A stretch of 37,652 nucleotides of DNA from Planctomycetota bacterium (lineage in GTDB: Bacteria; Planctomycetota; Planctomycetia; Pirellulales; Pirellulaceae): positions 1-37,652 of the forward strand of contig JAJRVM010000195.1 of the NCBI GenBank assembly GCA_024277285.1, read 5' to 3'. The notes under the pieces were generated by a model. It saw only the letters and a list, made by a program, of their open reading frames with translations. It ran no database searches and was not told the origin of the DNA. The position numbers were made by a program, and so were the translations under genes. Of the stretch, positions 25,087 through 32,795 are shown one piece after another (the stretch's first letter is position 1; each line of letters begins with the position of its first letter).

Positions 25087-26279
25087 CGCGCGAACGTTGC
25101 CTTTTCGTATTGCCATCGTTGGGTGGTGGTGGAGCGGAACGAGTTGTCACGACGCTGTTGCGACACATGAATCCCAACAGATTCGACCTGCACCTGGCTG
25201 TTGCGCGAGATTCGGGCCCGAACAAGCACAACATTCCGGACCACGTCACGGTACACGACTTGGCCGCGTCGCGGGTCGTGCGATCGATCGTTCCGTTGCT
25301 GCGTACGATCCGCCGCATCCGGCCTCACGTTGTCTTCTCGACCATACTGCACATGAACCTGGCGACCGCGCTATCCCGACCATGGTGGCCGCGTGGCACA
25401 CGATTGGTATTACGCGAAACGAACCTGGTCGACCACACGCTCGGCATCGCCGGCGGCACCCGTGCCCCAACGGCCGCCCGCGCCAGCACGCACTTTGCCC
25501 ACAGCCTGCGGCGATTCGGCTGGCGCACCTTGTATCGCCAGGCCAACACCATTGTCTGCCAGACCGCATTCATGCGAGCGGATCTACAGCACGCGTTCGG
25601 ATTACCGACAGTGCAATTGAGTGTAATCCCCAACCCGGTCGATTTTGACGCGATCCAGCAGGCTGTGACCGTGCGGCAAGGCACTATCGAGCAACCCGAC
25701 CGCAACACTCAACCGAGTGTGTTTGAAATCCATCGCCAGCTTGAAACTCCAGGCCCGCATGTGATCGCGTTGGGGCGATTGCGGCCGGTCAAAGGTACCG
25801 ATCGGCTACTGGCTGCTTTCCCTCGATTGCTGGACCGTCGCCCGAATGCGCAGCTTTGGCTCCTTGGCGACGGCCCCTGTTCTGGGGCATTACGGACTCA
25901 GGCAAAGAAGCTCGGCATCGCCAGTCACATACACTTCGCCGGCTATCAACCGAACCCCTTTGCGTGGCTAACGGCAGCCGACCTGATGGCAATCAGTTCG
26001 CATGCCGAAAGCAGCTCGAACGCATTGCTTGAAGCGATCGCATGCGGGTGCCCGCCAGTCGCCATGCAGCACTCGGGCGGCACGCAAGAGATCCTTGCCG
26101 ACCTGGGGCTGAGCGATCGGTTCGTACCGCGAATCGATGCTTGGGAGCCACGTTGGTTCAAACGACTCCCCGCCGATTCACTGCATCGAGTTCGACAAAA
26201 ATACAATGTTCCCAAGGTCGTCGCGCAATATGAACGCGTGTTGCTGGACGACACTTGCGGCGATCGGTTCGAGACCTGA
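25083..26279 (+). CDS. Glycosyltransferase, GT-B fold (GT4-like)
   Basis: A 398-residue glycosyltransferase of the polysaccharide pathway. The N-terminus CLFVLPSLGGGGAERVVTTL (6-25) is a hallmark of GT4 enzymes. The donor half has VIALGRLRPVKGTDRLLAAF, LWLLGDGPCSGALRTQAKKL, and SSNALLEAIACGCPPVAMQH, with the E-x7-E pattern completed by SGGTQEI (about 309-337). The ATG at 25083 overlaps the flippase stop by 4 bp, so the two are translated together. The sugar specificity cannot be told. Confidence 0.92.
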   Translation: MTRERCLFVLPSLGGGGAERVVTTLLRHMNPNRFDLHLAVARDSGPNKHNIPDHVTVHDLAASRVVRSIVPLLRTIRRIRPHVVFSTILHMNLATALSRPWWPRGTRLVLRETNLVDHTLGIAGGTRAPTAARASTHFAHSLRRFGWRTLYRQANTIVCQTAFMRADLQHAFGLPTVQLSVIPNPVDFDAIQQAVTVRQGTIEQPDRNTQPSVFEIHRQLETPGPHVIALGRLRPVKGTDRLLAAFPRLLDRRPNAQLWLLGDGPCSGALRTQAKKLGIASHIHFAGYQPNPFAWLTAADLMAISSHAESSSNALLEAIACGCPPVAMQHSGGTQEILADLGLSDRFVPRIDAWEPRWFKRLPADSLHRVRQKYNVPKVVAQYERVLLDDTCGDRFET

Positions 26280-26343
26280 CATCGACCGATGTTTCCTTCG
26301 TTCCCAGTACGCTAACGGCCCATTCACCACCGCTGCATCTGCC

Positions 26344-27477
26344 ATGCCCACTCCCACGCTCCCATTGATCTGCTCGGCAGTCGCCATCCTGATCCTGGGA
26401 TATGCGATCTTGTCCCGGTACTTGCCGGCGTGGGCGGCATTGGCCATCGCACTGATCAAGGCGACGATCCCGTTCGTCTATTTCTGGCTGTACTTCGACC
26501 AGTGCGGATGGACGTTGCGCGACGATATGCGGTACTACGGTGTTGGTGCCGGACTGCTCCAGCTAGGCTATCGACCGTGGGACCTGGTGTTCGATCCCGA
26601 CGGGCGGGATATTCTGGCCAGCGCCGCGGCCAGTCGACACACGCTCTACTATCTGTGGAACGTGGTTGCTCAATACATTGTCGGCATGCACTATTATGCC
26701 GCCGTCTTCTTCAATATTGGCCTGACATTCGTGACCGGCGTCCTTCTCTATCGCACCTTGCGACTGCTCGCTTTTCCGGTGCGGTTCTTGCAAGGCTTGT
26801 TGGCGTTCCACATGTTGCATTGGGACTACCTGTCCTGGATCTCGCTGATCAACATCAAGGAAGCGTTGGTCGAAGTGTTGTTGATTGCAAGCGTCGCCTG
26901 CATGGTGCGGTTCGTACGGCTCCGATCCTGGGCTGCCCTGTTGGGACTTGCCATCTGCTTCCTGCTGCTGTTCATGGTACGGATCTATGTGCCGTTTCTG
27001 CTCATGGCCGCTGCCGGCGTCTGGGTGATGTTGCAGTGGCAAGATTCGCGAAAATGGATACTCCTTCCGGTCATGATCGGTGTCTTGGTGCTGGTCTACG
27101 CCAAAATTGGTGCCGATGACCAGCAGTTGTACCCGCACTTAATGTTAGCCGGCAGTGTGCGTTTCGTACTGACACCACAGCCCTGGACGATTTCCCCCAC
27201 CTATTCGTTCTTGCAAGTGCCAATGATCTTGCAGTGGTTATTCGCCATTCCCGCCGTCGTCGGTGCGGTCATATTGTGGCGGCGCAGCCGCGAGTGCCGG
27301 TTACTGGTGTTAGTGTTGCTGACATTTATCGCGTTTTACGCCATGTTCCAGGCGCATCAAGGTCCACGTCACCGCATTCAATTGACGGCATTGTTCGCGT
27401 TGGTCGAGTTCCAGTTCCTTGCCGCGACGTTTCACATCGCAGCGTCACGGGTCCGACCCAATGGGTCGGCGCTATGA
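26344..27477 (+). CDS. Polytopic membrane protein, possible polysaccharide polymerase (Wzy-like)
   Basis: A 377-residue membrane protein with about nine or ten hydrophobic segments. A loop containing GWTLRDDMRYYGVGAGLLQL follows the second helix. Charged loops and the overall layout resemble Wzy/EpsG-like polymerases or glycosyltransferase-C membrane proteins, but no decisive motif is visible. The place after a flippase and a glycosyltransferase suggests polymerisation of repeat units; this is inference. The frame opens at 26137, overlapping the previous gene; I chose ATG 26344, which starts directly with a hydrophobic helix and lies 64 bp after the previous stop. The last residues (PNGSAL) and the TGA stop are encoded by a family B repeat, and the end overlaps the convergent phosphatase gene by 6 bp. 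Confidence 0.75.
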   Translation: MPTPTLPLICSAVAILILGYAILSRYLPAWAALAIALIKATIPFVYFWLYFDQCGWTLRDDMRYYGVGAGLLQLGYRPWDLVFDPDGRDILASAAASRHTLYYLWNVVAQYIVGMHYYAAVFFNIGLTFVTGVLLYRTLRLLAFPVRFLQGLLAFHMLHWDYLSWISLINIKEALVEVLLIASVACMVRFVRLRSWAALLGLAICFLLLFMVRIYVPFLLMAAAGVWVMLQWQDSRKWILLPVMIGVLVLVYAKIGADDQQLYPHLMLAGSVRFVLTPQPWTISPTYSFLQVPMILQWLFAIPAVVGAVILWRRSRECRLLVLVLLTFIAFYAMFQAHQGPRHRIQLTALFALVEFQFLAATFHIAASRVRPNGSAL

Positions 27478-27483
27478 TAGCCC
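27453..27483 (+). repeat. Partial family B repeat carrying stop codons of two convergent genes
   Basis: The hairpin CCGACCC-AAT-GGGTCGG (27453-27469) is followed by CGCTATGATAGCCC. TGA at 27475-27477 ends the plus-strand polymerase-like gene, and CTA at 27472-27474 (TAG on the minus strand) ends the phosphatase gene. Confidence 0.88.
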
Positions 27484-28140
27484 GTCGCGCAGCGCCCCTG
27501 TTTGATCGGCTTGCCAGATTTGACCGGTGGTGGTATCCAACGCGGTGAGCCAGCCGCCAGCAAAACAGCACGTGTCGATACAGACCAGGTGTCCCAGGTC
27601 CAAGATGTCGCCTTCCAGCTGAGGTGTGTGCCCCACCACCGCGATCTTGCCTGAACGGTGTGGGGGTGGGAGTGTCGAGGAAATGTGGGTCCAGAACAGG
27701 ACGTTGTCGGGCTGATCGGCCAGCTCCAGATCGGCCACATAGTTGGCATGCATGAAGATGTGTGAATCGGTTTCGTGGAAGTGCCGGCAATCGGCCAGGA
27801 ACTCGCGGTGGTCCTGATCGATTACCATTGGTTGACCGCCATAGCTGGCCAGAGTTTCAGTGCCGCCGTAGCGTTGCCACGTCAGCGTATCGAGATCCCC
27901 GCTCAAGACTGCCAACATCATAATTTCATGGTTGCCCATCAGCGGAACAAGCTGGCAACGTTGCCGCAACTCAAGTAGCTGGCAGACGACGTCACGACTA
28001 TCCGGCCCGCGGTCCACATAGTCACCCAACGCGACAATGGTATCGGTGGAGGTCGGCGCGATCGCCGCGAGCAACGCGCGCAGCGCTTGTGCGCAGCCAT
28101 GAATATCTCCGATGGCGATCGTACGGTTCTTGTCGGTCAT
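27472..28140 (-). CDS. PPP-family metallophosphatase (Ser/Thr phosphatase-like)
   Basis: A 222-residue calcineurin-like phosphoesterase of the bacterial PPP type. All metal-binding motifs are visible: GDIHG (11-15), GDYVDRG (39-45), GNHE (69-72), H131 in FMHANY and H171 in VVGHTPQ. Enzymes of this type remove phosphate from Ser/Thr of proteins or hydrolyse dinucleoside polyphosphates; which one applies here is not known. It starts 36 bp after the YqgE/AlgH-like gene and is the last of three genes on this strand. The final residues and stop codon come from a family B repeat. It could counteract the Ser/Thr kinase at 1953-3644, but nothing in the sequence links them. Confidence 0.9.
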   Translation of the reverse strand: MTDKNRTIAIGDIHGCAQALRALLAAIAPTSTDTIVALGDYVDRGPDSRDVVCQLLELRQRCQLVPLMGNHEIMMLAVLSGDLDTLTWQRYGGTETLASYGGQPMVIDQDHREFLADCRHFHETDSHIFMHANYVADLELADQPDNVLFWTHISSTLPPPHRSGKIAVVGHTPQLEGDILDLGHLVCIDTCCFAGGWLTALDTTTGQIWQADQTGALRDGLS

Positions 28141-28176
28141 AAGGTAGTGCGTCGGCTCTCAGAACCGCCTGCCACG

Positions 28177-28728
28177 TTAGTTCATCGATGGGTCGTCAGG
28201 AATCTGGTCGGGGGGAAGTGTGGGAGAAACGATGTCGAGTCCGATGTGCCGTGCCACGCGATTCCAGAGTTCGTCGTAGTCCGAAAAAGCATCGTCGCTC
28301 GTCGCTTGTGCGGTCAGCCAACCGCCCGCCTTCAGCTCGTCGTCCAATTGGCCAGGTCCCCACCCCGAATAACCTTGGAAGAGTCGAAACGGGCCAACAC
28401 ATTCCGAGACGATCTGCACGATGGCCTCCTTCGACGTGGCAAAGTAGATTCCTGCCGTGATCTCCAATTCGGCCGACGCGACGTCCGAATGGACCGCAAT
28501 CAGGGGACCCTGGACCGGACCGCCGAGATGAACGGGAGCGTTCATATCGCAGTTCGCTTCCGGAGCAAGCTCGGGGATGTCCGCGATGGTCGTATTTGTG
28601 GGGCGATTCATCACGACTCCAAATGCCCCTTCTTCGTCGTGTTGAATCATCAATACAACACTACGGAAGAAGTTGGTGTCCGACAAATGGGGCGAAGCAA
28701 CAAGAAAGTGTCCCTTAAGTGACTTCAT
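28177..28728 (-). CDS. YqgE/AlgH family protein
   Basis: A 183-residue cytoplasmic protein of the UPF0301 (YqgE/AlgH) family, whose function is poorly understood. Family motifs are MKSLKGHFLVASPHLSDTNF at the start, SVVLMIQHDEEGAFGVVMNR, LGGPVQGPLIAVHS, and FQGYSGWGPGQLDDELKAGG near the C-terminus. The start at ATG 28728 is set by GGAGGA four nt upstream; the TTG at 28740 in the longer frame overlaps that site. It lies between the KAS III-like gene (72 bp upstream) and the phosphatase (36 bp downstream) on the same strand. Confidence 0.93.
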   Translation of the reverse strand: MKSLKGHFLVASPHLSDTNFFRSVVLMIQHDEEGAFGVVMNRPTNTTIADIPELAPEANCDMNAPVHLGGPVQGPLIAVHSDVASAELEITAGIYFATSKEAIVQIVSECVGPFRLFQGYSGWGPGQLDDELKAGGWLTAQATSDDAFSDYDELWNRVARHIGLDIVSPTLPPDQIPDDPSMN

Positions 28729-28732
28729 TCTG

Positions 28733-28738
28733 TCCTCC
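28733..28738 (-). promoter_or_regulatory. Ribosome binding site of the YqgE/AlgH-like gene
   Basis: GGAGGA on the minus strand, four nt before ATG 28728. It fixes the start. Confidence 0.8.
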
Positions 28739-28742
28739 AACT

Positions 28743-28796
28743 ATCACGATAACCCCAACGATCACGACAACCCCAACGATCACGACAACACCGACA
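28743..28796. repeat. 18-bp tandem repeat between the KAS III-like and YqgE/AlgH-like genes
   Basis: Three units of ATCACGAYAACCCCAACG stand at 28743-28760, 28761-28778 and 28779-28796, the last diverged at its end. The block fills the space between the stop of the upstream gene (28801) and the ribosome binding site of the downstream gene. Confidence 0.85.
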
Positions 28797-28800
28797 CCGA

Positions 28801-29802
28801 TTACGGCTGGCCAACGCGCCACATGCATCCGCCCCAAGACCAACCCACACCGAACGCGACCAGCATACTCTGTACACCCGGCTGCAGTTTACCTTCGCCA
28901 CGCAGGCGATCAATGACGATCGGAATAGTCGATGATACGGTATTGCCACACTCTTTCAGGACCAGCGGCATCTGCTCTTGCGTCAGCGCGAGCCGATCGT
29001 ACAAGTAGTCCATCATCTTACGCGTAGCCTGATGCATCAGGTAGTACTGGATGTCGTCGCGCGTCAGATTCGTCGCTTCCAGCACTTCGGAAATCAGTTG
29101 TGGAACGGCGTCGACGGTAAACGAAATCAGCGCCGGGCCATCCATGTACAGGTCACTCTGCCAACGCTGGCGGTGGCGCGGTTGGTGCGCGTCTTGGGTG
29201 GGCCGCGCGCCCCCCTTGGTGACCAGCAGCGTGTCGGCGCCACGGCCGTCCGTGCCGTAACGGAAGCCAGACAACGTCGGCTCGTTCGCCGCATCGATCA
29301 GGGTTGCCGTCGCCGCATCGCCGAAGATGGTGCGCAGGCTTCGGTCCTCCGGGTGGATGAACCGGCTGTAGGTCTCGGCCGTGATCAGCAGCACGCGGCT
29401 TACCGACCCGGTGCGAATCAAGCCGTCGGCCATGGCCAACCCATAGACATAACCCGAGCAGCCGAGATTGAAGTCGAGCGCTCCACACGAAGTGCGTAAG
29501 CCAAGTCGATCTTGCATCAGACAGGCGGTGGTTGGCAGCGGATAGTCCGGTGTTTGTGTACAAAGTAGCAGGAAATCTATCGATTGTGGGTCAACCGACT
29601 GTTCGGCGAACAGTTTCTGGGCAGCTTTGACGCCCAAGTCGGACGAACACTCGCCGGGAGCGGCGATATGGCGTTGGGCAATGCCGGTCTTCTGGTAGAT
29701 GAGCTCCATATCCCATTTTGGGAACTGTGCTCGAAGCTCCTCATTCGTTTCCAAACGATCTGGGAAATGAACGGCAATGGGACCGATGGCTGCATATTTC
29801 AC
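28801..29802 (-). CDS. 3-oxoacyl-ACP synthase III (KAS III/FabH-like)
   Basis: A 333-residue thiolase-fold condensing enzyme. KAS III joins an acyl-CoA with malonyl-ACP to start fatty acid or related chains. The catalytic triad is visible: C115 in DFNLGCSGYVYGLAMADGLI, H257 in YLMHQATRKMMD and N287 in ECGNTVSSTIP. The histidine motif reads HQAT instead of the HQAN of standard FabH, so a specialised KAS III with other substrates is possible. GTG 29802 (VKYAAIGPI) was chosen because AAAAGG lies about nine nt upstream and the length is right. The frame runs on to 29985, but that part has no family likeness. It leads a group with the YqgE/AlgH-like and phosphatase genes. Confidence 0.9.
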   Translation of the reverse strand: MKYAAIGPIAVHFPDRLETNEELRAQFPKWDMELIYQKTGIAQRHIAAPGECSSDLGVKAAQKLFAEQSVDPQSIDFLLLCTQTPDYPLPTTACLMQDRLGLRTSCGALDFNLGCSGYVYGLAMADGLIRTGSVSRVLLITAETYSRFIHPEDRSLRTIFGDAATATLIDAANEPTLSGFRYGTDGRGADTLLVTKGGARPTQDAHQPRHRQRWQSDLYMDGPALISFTVDAVPQLISEVLEATNLTRDDIQYYLMHQATRKMMDYLYDRLALTQEQMPLVLKECGNTVSSTIPIVIDRLRGEGKLQPGVQSMLVAFGVGWSWGGCMWRVGQP

Positions 29803-29899
29803 GTTTCGTCGCCTTTTCGGGGGGGAGCTGCAGATGTGCGGGCTCGATCCGTCGCGTCTTTTGCGGGCTCTATGGATTGCTAAAGTCAGTGCAGCCAAC

Positions 29900-29928
29900 A
29901 CGATACACGCGTTGACACGACCGGTCAA
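29900..29928 (-). promoter_or_regulatory. Possible sigma70-type promoter for the KAS III-like gene
   Basis: On the minus strand TTGACC (29923-29928) and TATCGT (29900-29905) are 17 nt apart, about 100 nt before GTG 29802. The -10 box matches the consensus at four of six positions. Prediction only. Confidence 0.3.
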
Positions 29929-30006
29929 TGCAAGCCCCGCCGCCGTGCGCAACGAGCCCCAGCAAAGACCATCGCGACCGATCACGCGAAACCACGTATA
30001 TCAGAA

Positions 30007-30034
30007 TTGACCCAACGTGCCGAATAGCTAGAAT
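30007..30034 (+). promoter_or_regulatory. Possible sigma70-type promoter for the PHP phosphatase gene
   Basis: TTGACC (30007-30012) and TAGAAT (30029-30034) are 16 nt apart, 85 nt before GTG 30119, in the divergent gap 29803-30118, which holds no gene. Prediction only. Confidence 0.4.
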
Positions 30035-30107
30035 CGCGCCCCACGTCGGTCTGATTCCATTGGATCGGCCTCCTGGATGGAAGAAACGCTCACATCCGTG
30101 CGGCATG

Positions 30108-30113
30108 AAGGAG
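30108..30113 (+). promoter_or_regulatory. Ribosome binding site of the PHP phosphatase gene
   Basis: AAGGAG five nt before GTG 30119. It favours this start over the upstream one at 30077 and over ATG 30137. Confidence 0.75.
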
Positions 30114-30118
30114 TTCAA

Positions 30119-30943
30119 GTGCGATTTACCGAGCCAATGATCGATATTCACTGCCATCTTTTGCCCGGAATTGACGATGGTGCGACGTCATGGGCCGAGT
30201 CGCTGGAGATGGCCAGAATGGCGGTCGCTGACCAGATTACGACCATCGTTGCCACACCCCATCAGCTAGGTAGCTTTTCTAACGTGACGGGAAAACAGGT
30301 ACGCCGCGCGGTCGGCGATCTGCAGCTGTACTTGCGCCAGCACAATGTACCGTTAACCGTCCGGCCAGGTGCCGACGTGCGTGTGCAAGTCGATCTGGTC
30401 AACCAGCTTGCCTCTGGCAATGTGCTGACCTTGGGCGATCGAGGCAAACATATCTTGCTCGAGCTACCTCACGAGTTGTACTTTTCGCTCGACGCGTGCC
30501 TCGATGACCTAGCCCGTCTCTCCATCACCGGCATCCTGTCGCATCCCGAGCGTAACCAAGGCTTGCTTCGCAAGCCTCGCCTGATCGGCGCACTGGTGGG
30601 GCGAGCGTGCTTGATGCAAGTAACTGCGGGTAGCCTTGTGGGGACGTTCGGTCCACGTTGCCAGGCACTGGCCGAATTAATCGTACGGTCCGACTGGGCT
30701 CACTTTGTTGCCACCGACGCACACGGCTCGAAGACCCGCCGTCCGCTGTTGCGACGCGCGTTTCAGCACGTGACCGAGATCGCCAGCGAGCAGATTGCCT
30801 ACGAGCTGTGTTGTCGCAATCCGGCCCGCGTTGTTCGCGGTTTGGACGTGCCGGTCAATGTACAAGCCAAAACGAAACGAAAAAGAACGTGGTTCAAACC
30901 ATTCCGCAAACTAACGACGCCACGCCATGCTAGATCAGCCTAG
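30119..30943 (+). CDS. CpsB/YwqE-type PHP-domain tyrosine phosphatase
   Basis: A 274-residue metal-dependent phosphatase of the PHP family. Members such as CpsB and YwqE remove phosphate from the tyrosine cluster of BY-kinases that control capsule and exopolysaccharide synthesis. Metal-binding motifs are MIDIHCHLLPGIDDGA (H11, H13), ATPH (H48), SHPERN (H142) and ATDAHG (D200, H202). A basic tail (KTKRKRTWFKPFRK) follows the domain. GTG 30119 is set by AAGGAG five nt upstream. The Wzc-type kinase it would act on is three kilobases downstream on the same strand, which supports the assignment. Confidence 0.92.
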   Translation: MRFTEPMIDIHCHLLPGIDDGATSWAESLEMARMAVADQITTIVATPHQLGSFSNVTGKQVRRAVGDLQLYLRQHNVPLTVRPGADVRVQVDLVNQLASGNVLTLGDRGKHILLELPHELYFSLDACLDDLARLSITGILSHPERNQGLLRKPRLIGALVGRACLMQVTAGSLVGTFGPRCQALAELIVRSDWAHFVATDAHGSKTRRPLLRRAFQHVTEIASEQIAYELCCRNPARVVRGLDVPVNVQAKTKRKRTWFKPFRKLTTPRHARSA

Positions 30944-31045
30944 GCTTTGTCCCATAACGTCTTTTCGCGCGGCAAAGCCATGCCCTTTTCAGCAGATTAC
31001 GCGAAACGCAAGGTGGTAAATACGAGTTTTGAGACGAAGCCTAAC

Positions 31046-31819
31046 ATGATTCGACGATTCATCGTGCTCGCCGTCCTGGTGGCCTTGCTGCCGGCTTGGC
31101 TGAGCCCCACTTATGCACAGTCGACTGATTGGGTCGACGTCCGTGCGGCTGGTGATTTTCGCGTTCGAGCAAATTTCTCGCTCGACGCCTTTCCGCAATT
31201 GTTGCCCGAACTGACACGTTTGGAACGTGACCTGACCGCCCAGTTGCAGCTGCCGTCGCGAGGCGAACCGGTGCATCTGCTGTTATTCGCTGACCGGCAA
31301 GCCTACACCCTTTATGTCAACCGATACTTCATAGGAGCCCCGACGCGGCGGGCGCTGTTCATCAAAGGCTCGCAGCCCGGTTGGGTGATGGCGTATGTGA
31401 ACGATCAGTTCGAAGTCGACGTGCGCCACGAAAGCACTCACGCTCTATTGCACAGTCGTTTGGCCATGGTCCCGCTCTGGTTGGACGAAGGGCTTGCCGA
31501 GTATTATGAAGTGAAAGCCGAGCGACGAAAGGCGAAGAACCCGCACCAATCGGCGGTAACCTGGGCAGCTAGAATTCGTCGCGCCCCAGACTTGCAAAAG
31601 CTAGAGAGCCTGCATAACGTGCGCGACATGGGCAAAGCCGAGTACCGCGCGGCGTGGGCTTGGGTCCACTTCATGCTGCACGGTCCTCCGGAAGCGCGCG
31701 CCGTTTTGGTGCAATACCTGAGCGACATCGCCAAGAACCAGCCGCCGGGCCGCTTGAGCGATCGGCTGAACCAAGCGGTGCCCAACCTTAAGAAGGCCTT
31801 CCTGAAACACCACCGCTAG
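31046..31819 (+). CDS. Secreted HExxH metallopeptidase-like protein (DUF1570/peptidase MA-like)
   Basis: A 257-residue exported protein. The signal peptide (MIRRFIVLAVLVALLPAWLS, cleavage near AQS at 24-26) is followed by a domain with HESTH (128-132) and, 15 residues on, DEGLAEYYE (147-155), the third zinc ligand region of gluzincins. This matches peptidase MA-like/DUF1570 proteins, which are frequent in planctomycetes; the substrate is unknown. The frame is open from 30947, but the start at ATG 31046 gives the signal peptide directly. It follows the PHP phosphatase by about 100 bp. A family A repeat begins 12 bp after the stop. Confidence 0.82.
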   Translation: MIRRFIVLAVLVALLPAWLSPTYAQSTDWVDVRAAGDFRVRANFSLDAFPQLLPELTRLERDLTAQLQLPSRGEPVHLLLFADRQAYTLYVNRYFIGAPTRRALFIKGSQPGWVMAYVNDQFEVDVRHESTHALLHSRLAMVPLWLDEGLAEYYEVKAERRKAKNPHQSAVTWAARIRRAPDLQKLESLHNVRDMGKAEYRAAWAWVHFMLHGPPEARAVLVQYLSDIAKNQPPGRLSDRLNQAVPNLKKAFLKHHR

Positions 31820-31830
31820 CGCGTCAGGAT

Positions 31831-32017
31831 CCGGGGTCTGACGACCCCGGCAAGGGCTGTTTTGGCCCTCCGGGCCAGATTGAATTCGGCCCGGAGGGCC
31901 GGTACAGCCTCTGCCGGTGCCGTAAGGCACCGGTGTGGTTCAAACCAGAATCGCCAAGCCCCGGCAGGGGCGACACAGGAAACGCGACCACGGATGCCAG
32001 TATCGGCCCTTCGGGCC
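31831..32017. repeat. Interspersed palindromic repeat, family A
   Basis: Words in order: GGGGTCTGACGACCCC, CGGCAAGGGCTG, GGCCCTCCGGGCC, GAATTCGGCCCGGAGGGCC, GGTACAGCC, GGTGCCGTAAGGCACC, GCCCCGGCAGGGGC, GACACAGG and GGCCCTTCGGGCC. It fills most of the 31820-32184 gap, which has no gene. Compared with 23361-23568 the words are the same, but the order is rotated. Confidence 0.88.
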
Positions 32018-32184
32018 AGAGTCGCCCGGCGGTTTTTCCAAGAGTGGTCTTTGCGGCATAGCGGGAATTCGCTACCATCCCGCCACGAATTTCTCGATTC
32101 CGCGCGGCCCTCCTTCCAATGCCGCACCGGACGTGCCGTGCCAGACACAGAATGACCAAGGACGGATGTGGTAAGGAACGACTT

Positions 32185-32736
32185 ATGAACATCTCACGAA
32201 ACGCTCGCTTTGTGGCCGTGCTGCTGGCGACTTCCAACTGGGTGTTGCCGATAGCGCAAGTCCACGGATTCGGCCCACCGACCGACAGCCAACTGACGGC
32301 GCCGCGCACCAAAGCGGTCTATGTCAATGACATTGCCTTGGGCAAGAGTGGTCAGTTGACAGGGTACGTGTTCAGCCACCAAGGCCAGCCGAGTGCGGAT
32401 TTCCACTTGAAAGTGACACAGAACGGTCGCCCGGCGGTGGAAGTAGTTACGAACAAACAAGGCCAGTTCCAAGTCGATGCGTTGCGTGGTGGCAAGTTTC
32501 AGGTTGCCGCAGGCAAGCAGATTTATCTCTGTCGCGGCTGGGCCGCCGGCACGGCTCCGCCCAAAGCGCGCGATCAACTGCTGGTAGTACCCGACGGCGT
32601 GATCCAGCGCGGCCAACGCCCAATCGGTGACCTGTTCGTCGCCGACCCGATCATGGTGGGCCTGATCGTCGCCGCAGCGATTGCCATTCCCATCGCGGTC
32701 TACAATTCGCGCGACGATTCCCCGCCGGGCAGCTGA
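32185..32736 (+). CDS. Small exported protein with beta-sandwich-like domain and C-terminal hydrophobic segment
   Basis: A 183-residue protein I cannot name. It has an N-terminal signal-like segment (about 9-27). A domain of about 90 residues follows, whose wording (LTGYVFSHQGQPSADFHLKV, NKQGQFQVDALRGGKFQVAA) resembles carboxypeptidase-regulatory-like beta-sandwich folds. A C-terminal membrane helix (MVGLIVAAAIAIPIAVYNSR) precedes a short polar tail. ATG 32185 is preceded by AAGGA at seven nt, which sets the start against the longer frame from 32119. It lies 60 bp before the Wza-like gene on the same strand, so a role at the envelope beside polysaccharide export is likely but unproven. Confidence 0.72.
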   Translation: MNISRNARFVAVLLATSNWVLPIAQVHGFGPPTDSQLTAPRTKAVYVNDIALGKSGQLTGYVFSHQGQPSADFHLKVTQNGRPAVEVVTNKQGQFQVDALRGGKFQVAAGKQIYLCRGWAAGTAPPKARDQLLVVPDGVIQRGQRPIGDLFVADPIMVGLIVAAAIAIPIAVYNSRDDSPPGS

Positions 32737-32795
32737 GCGGGGACGCGTACCGGGCTAGCCATGCTGGACGATGGAAGGATTGGAGTTGCGGGATA

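Noticed and set aside
25055..25648. Alternative plus-strand frame overlapping the glycosyltransferase gene
   Set aside because: The glycosyltransferase frame has full GT4 motifs; the alternative is rich in His, Pro and Arg and has no motif.
29803..29985. N-terminal extension of the KAS III-like frame
   Set aside because: The extension has no family likeness, while GTG 29802 has a Shine-Dalgarno-like AAAAGG and gives the standard length.
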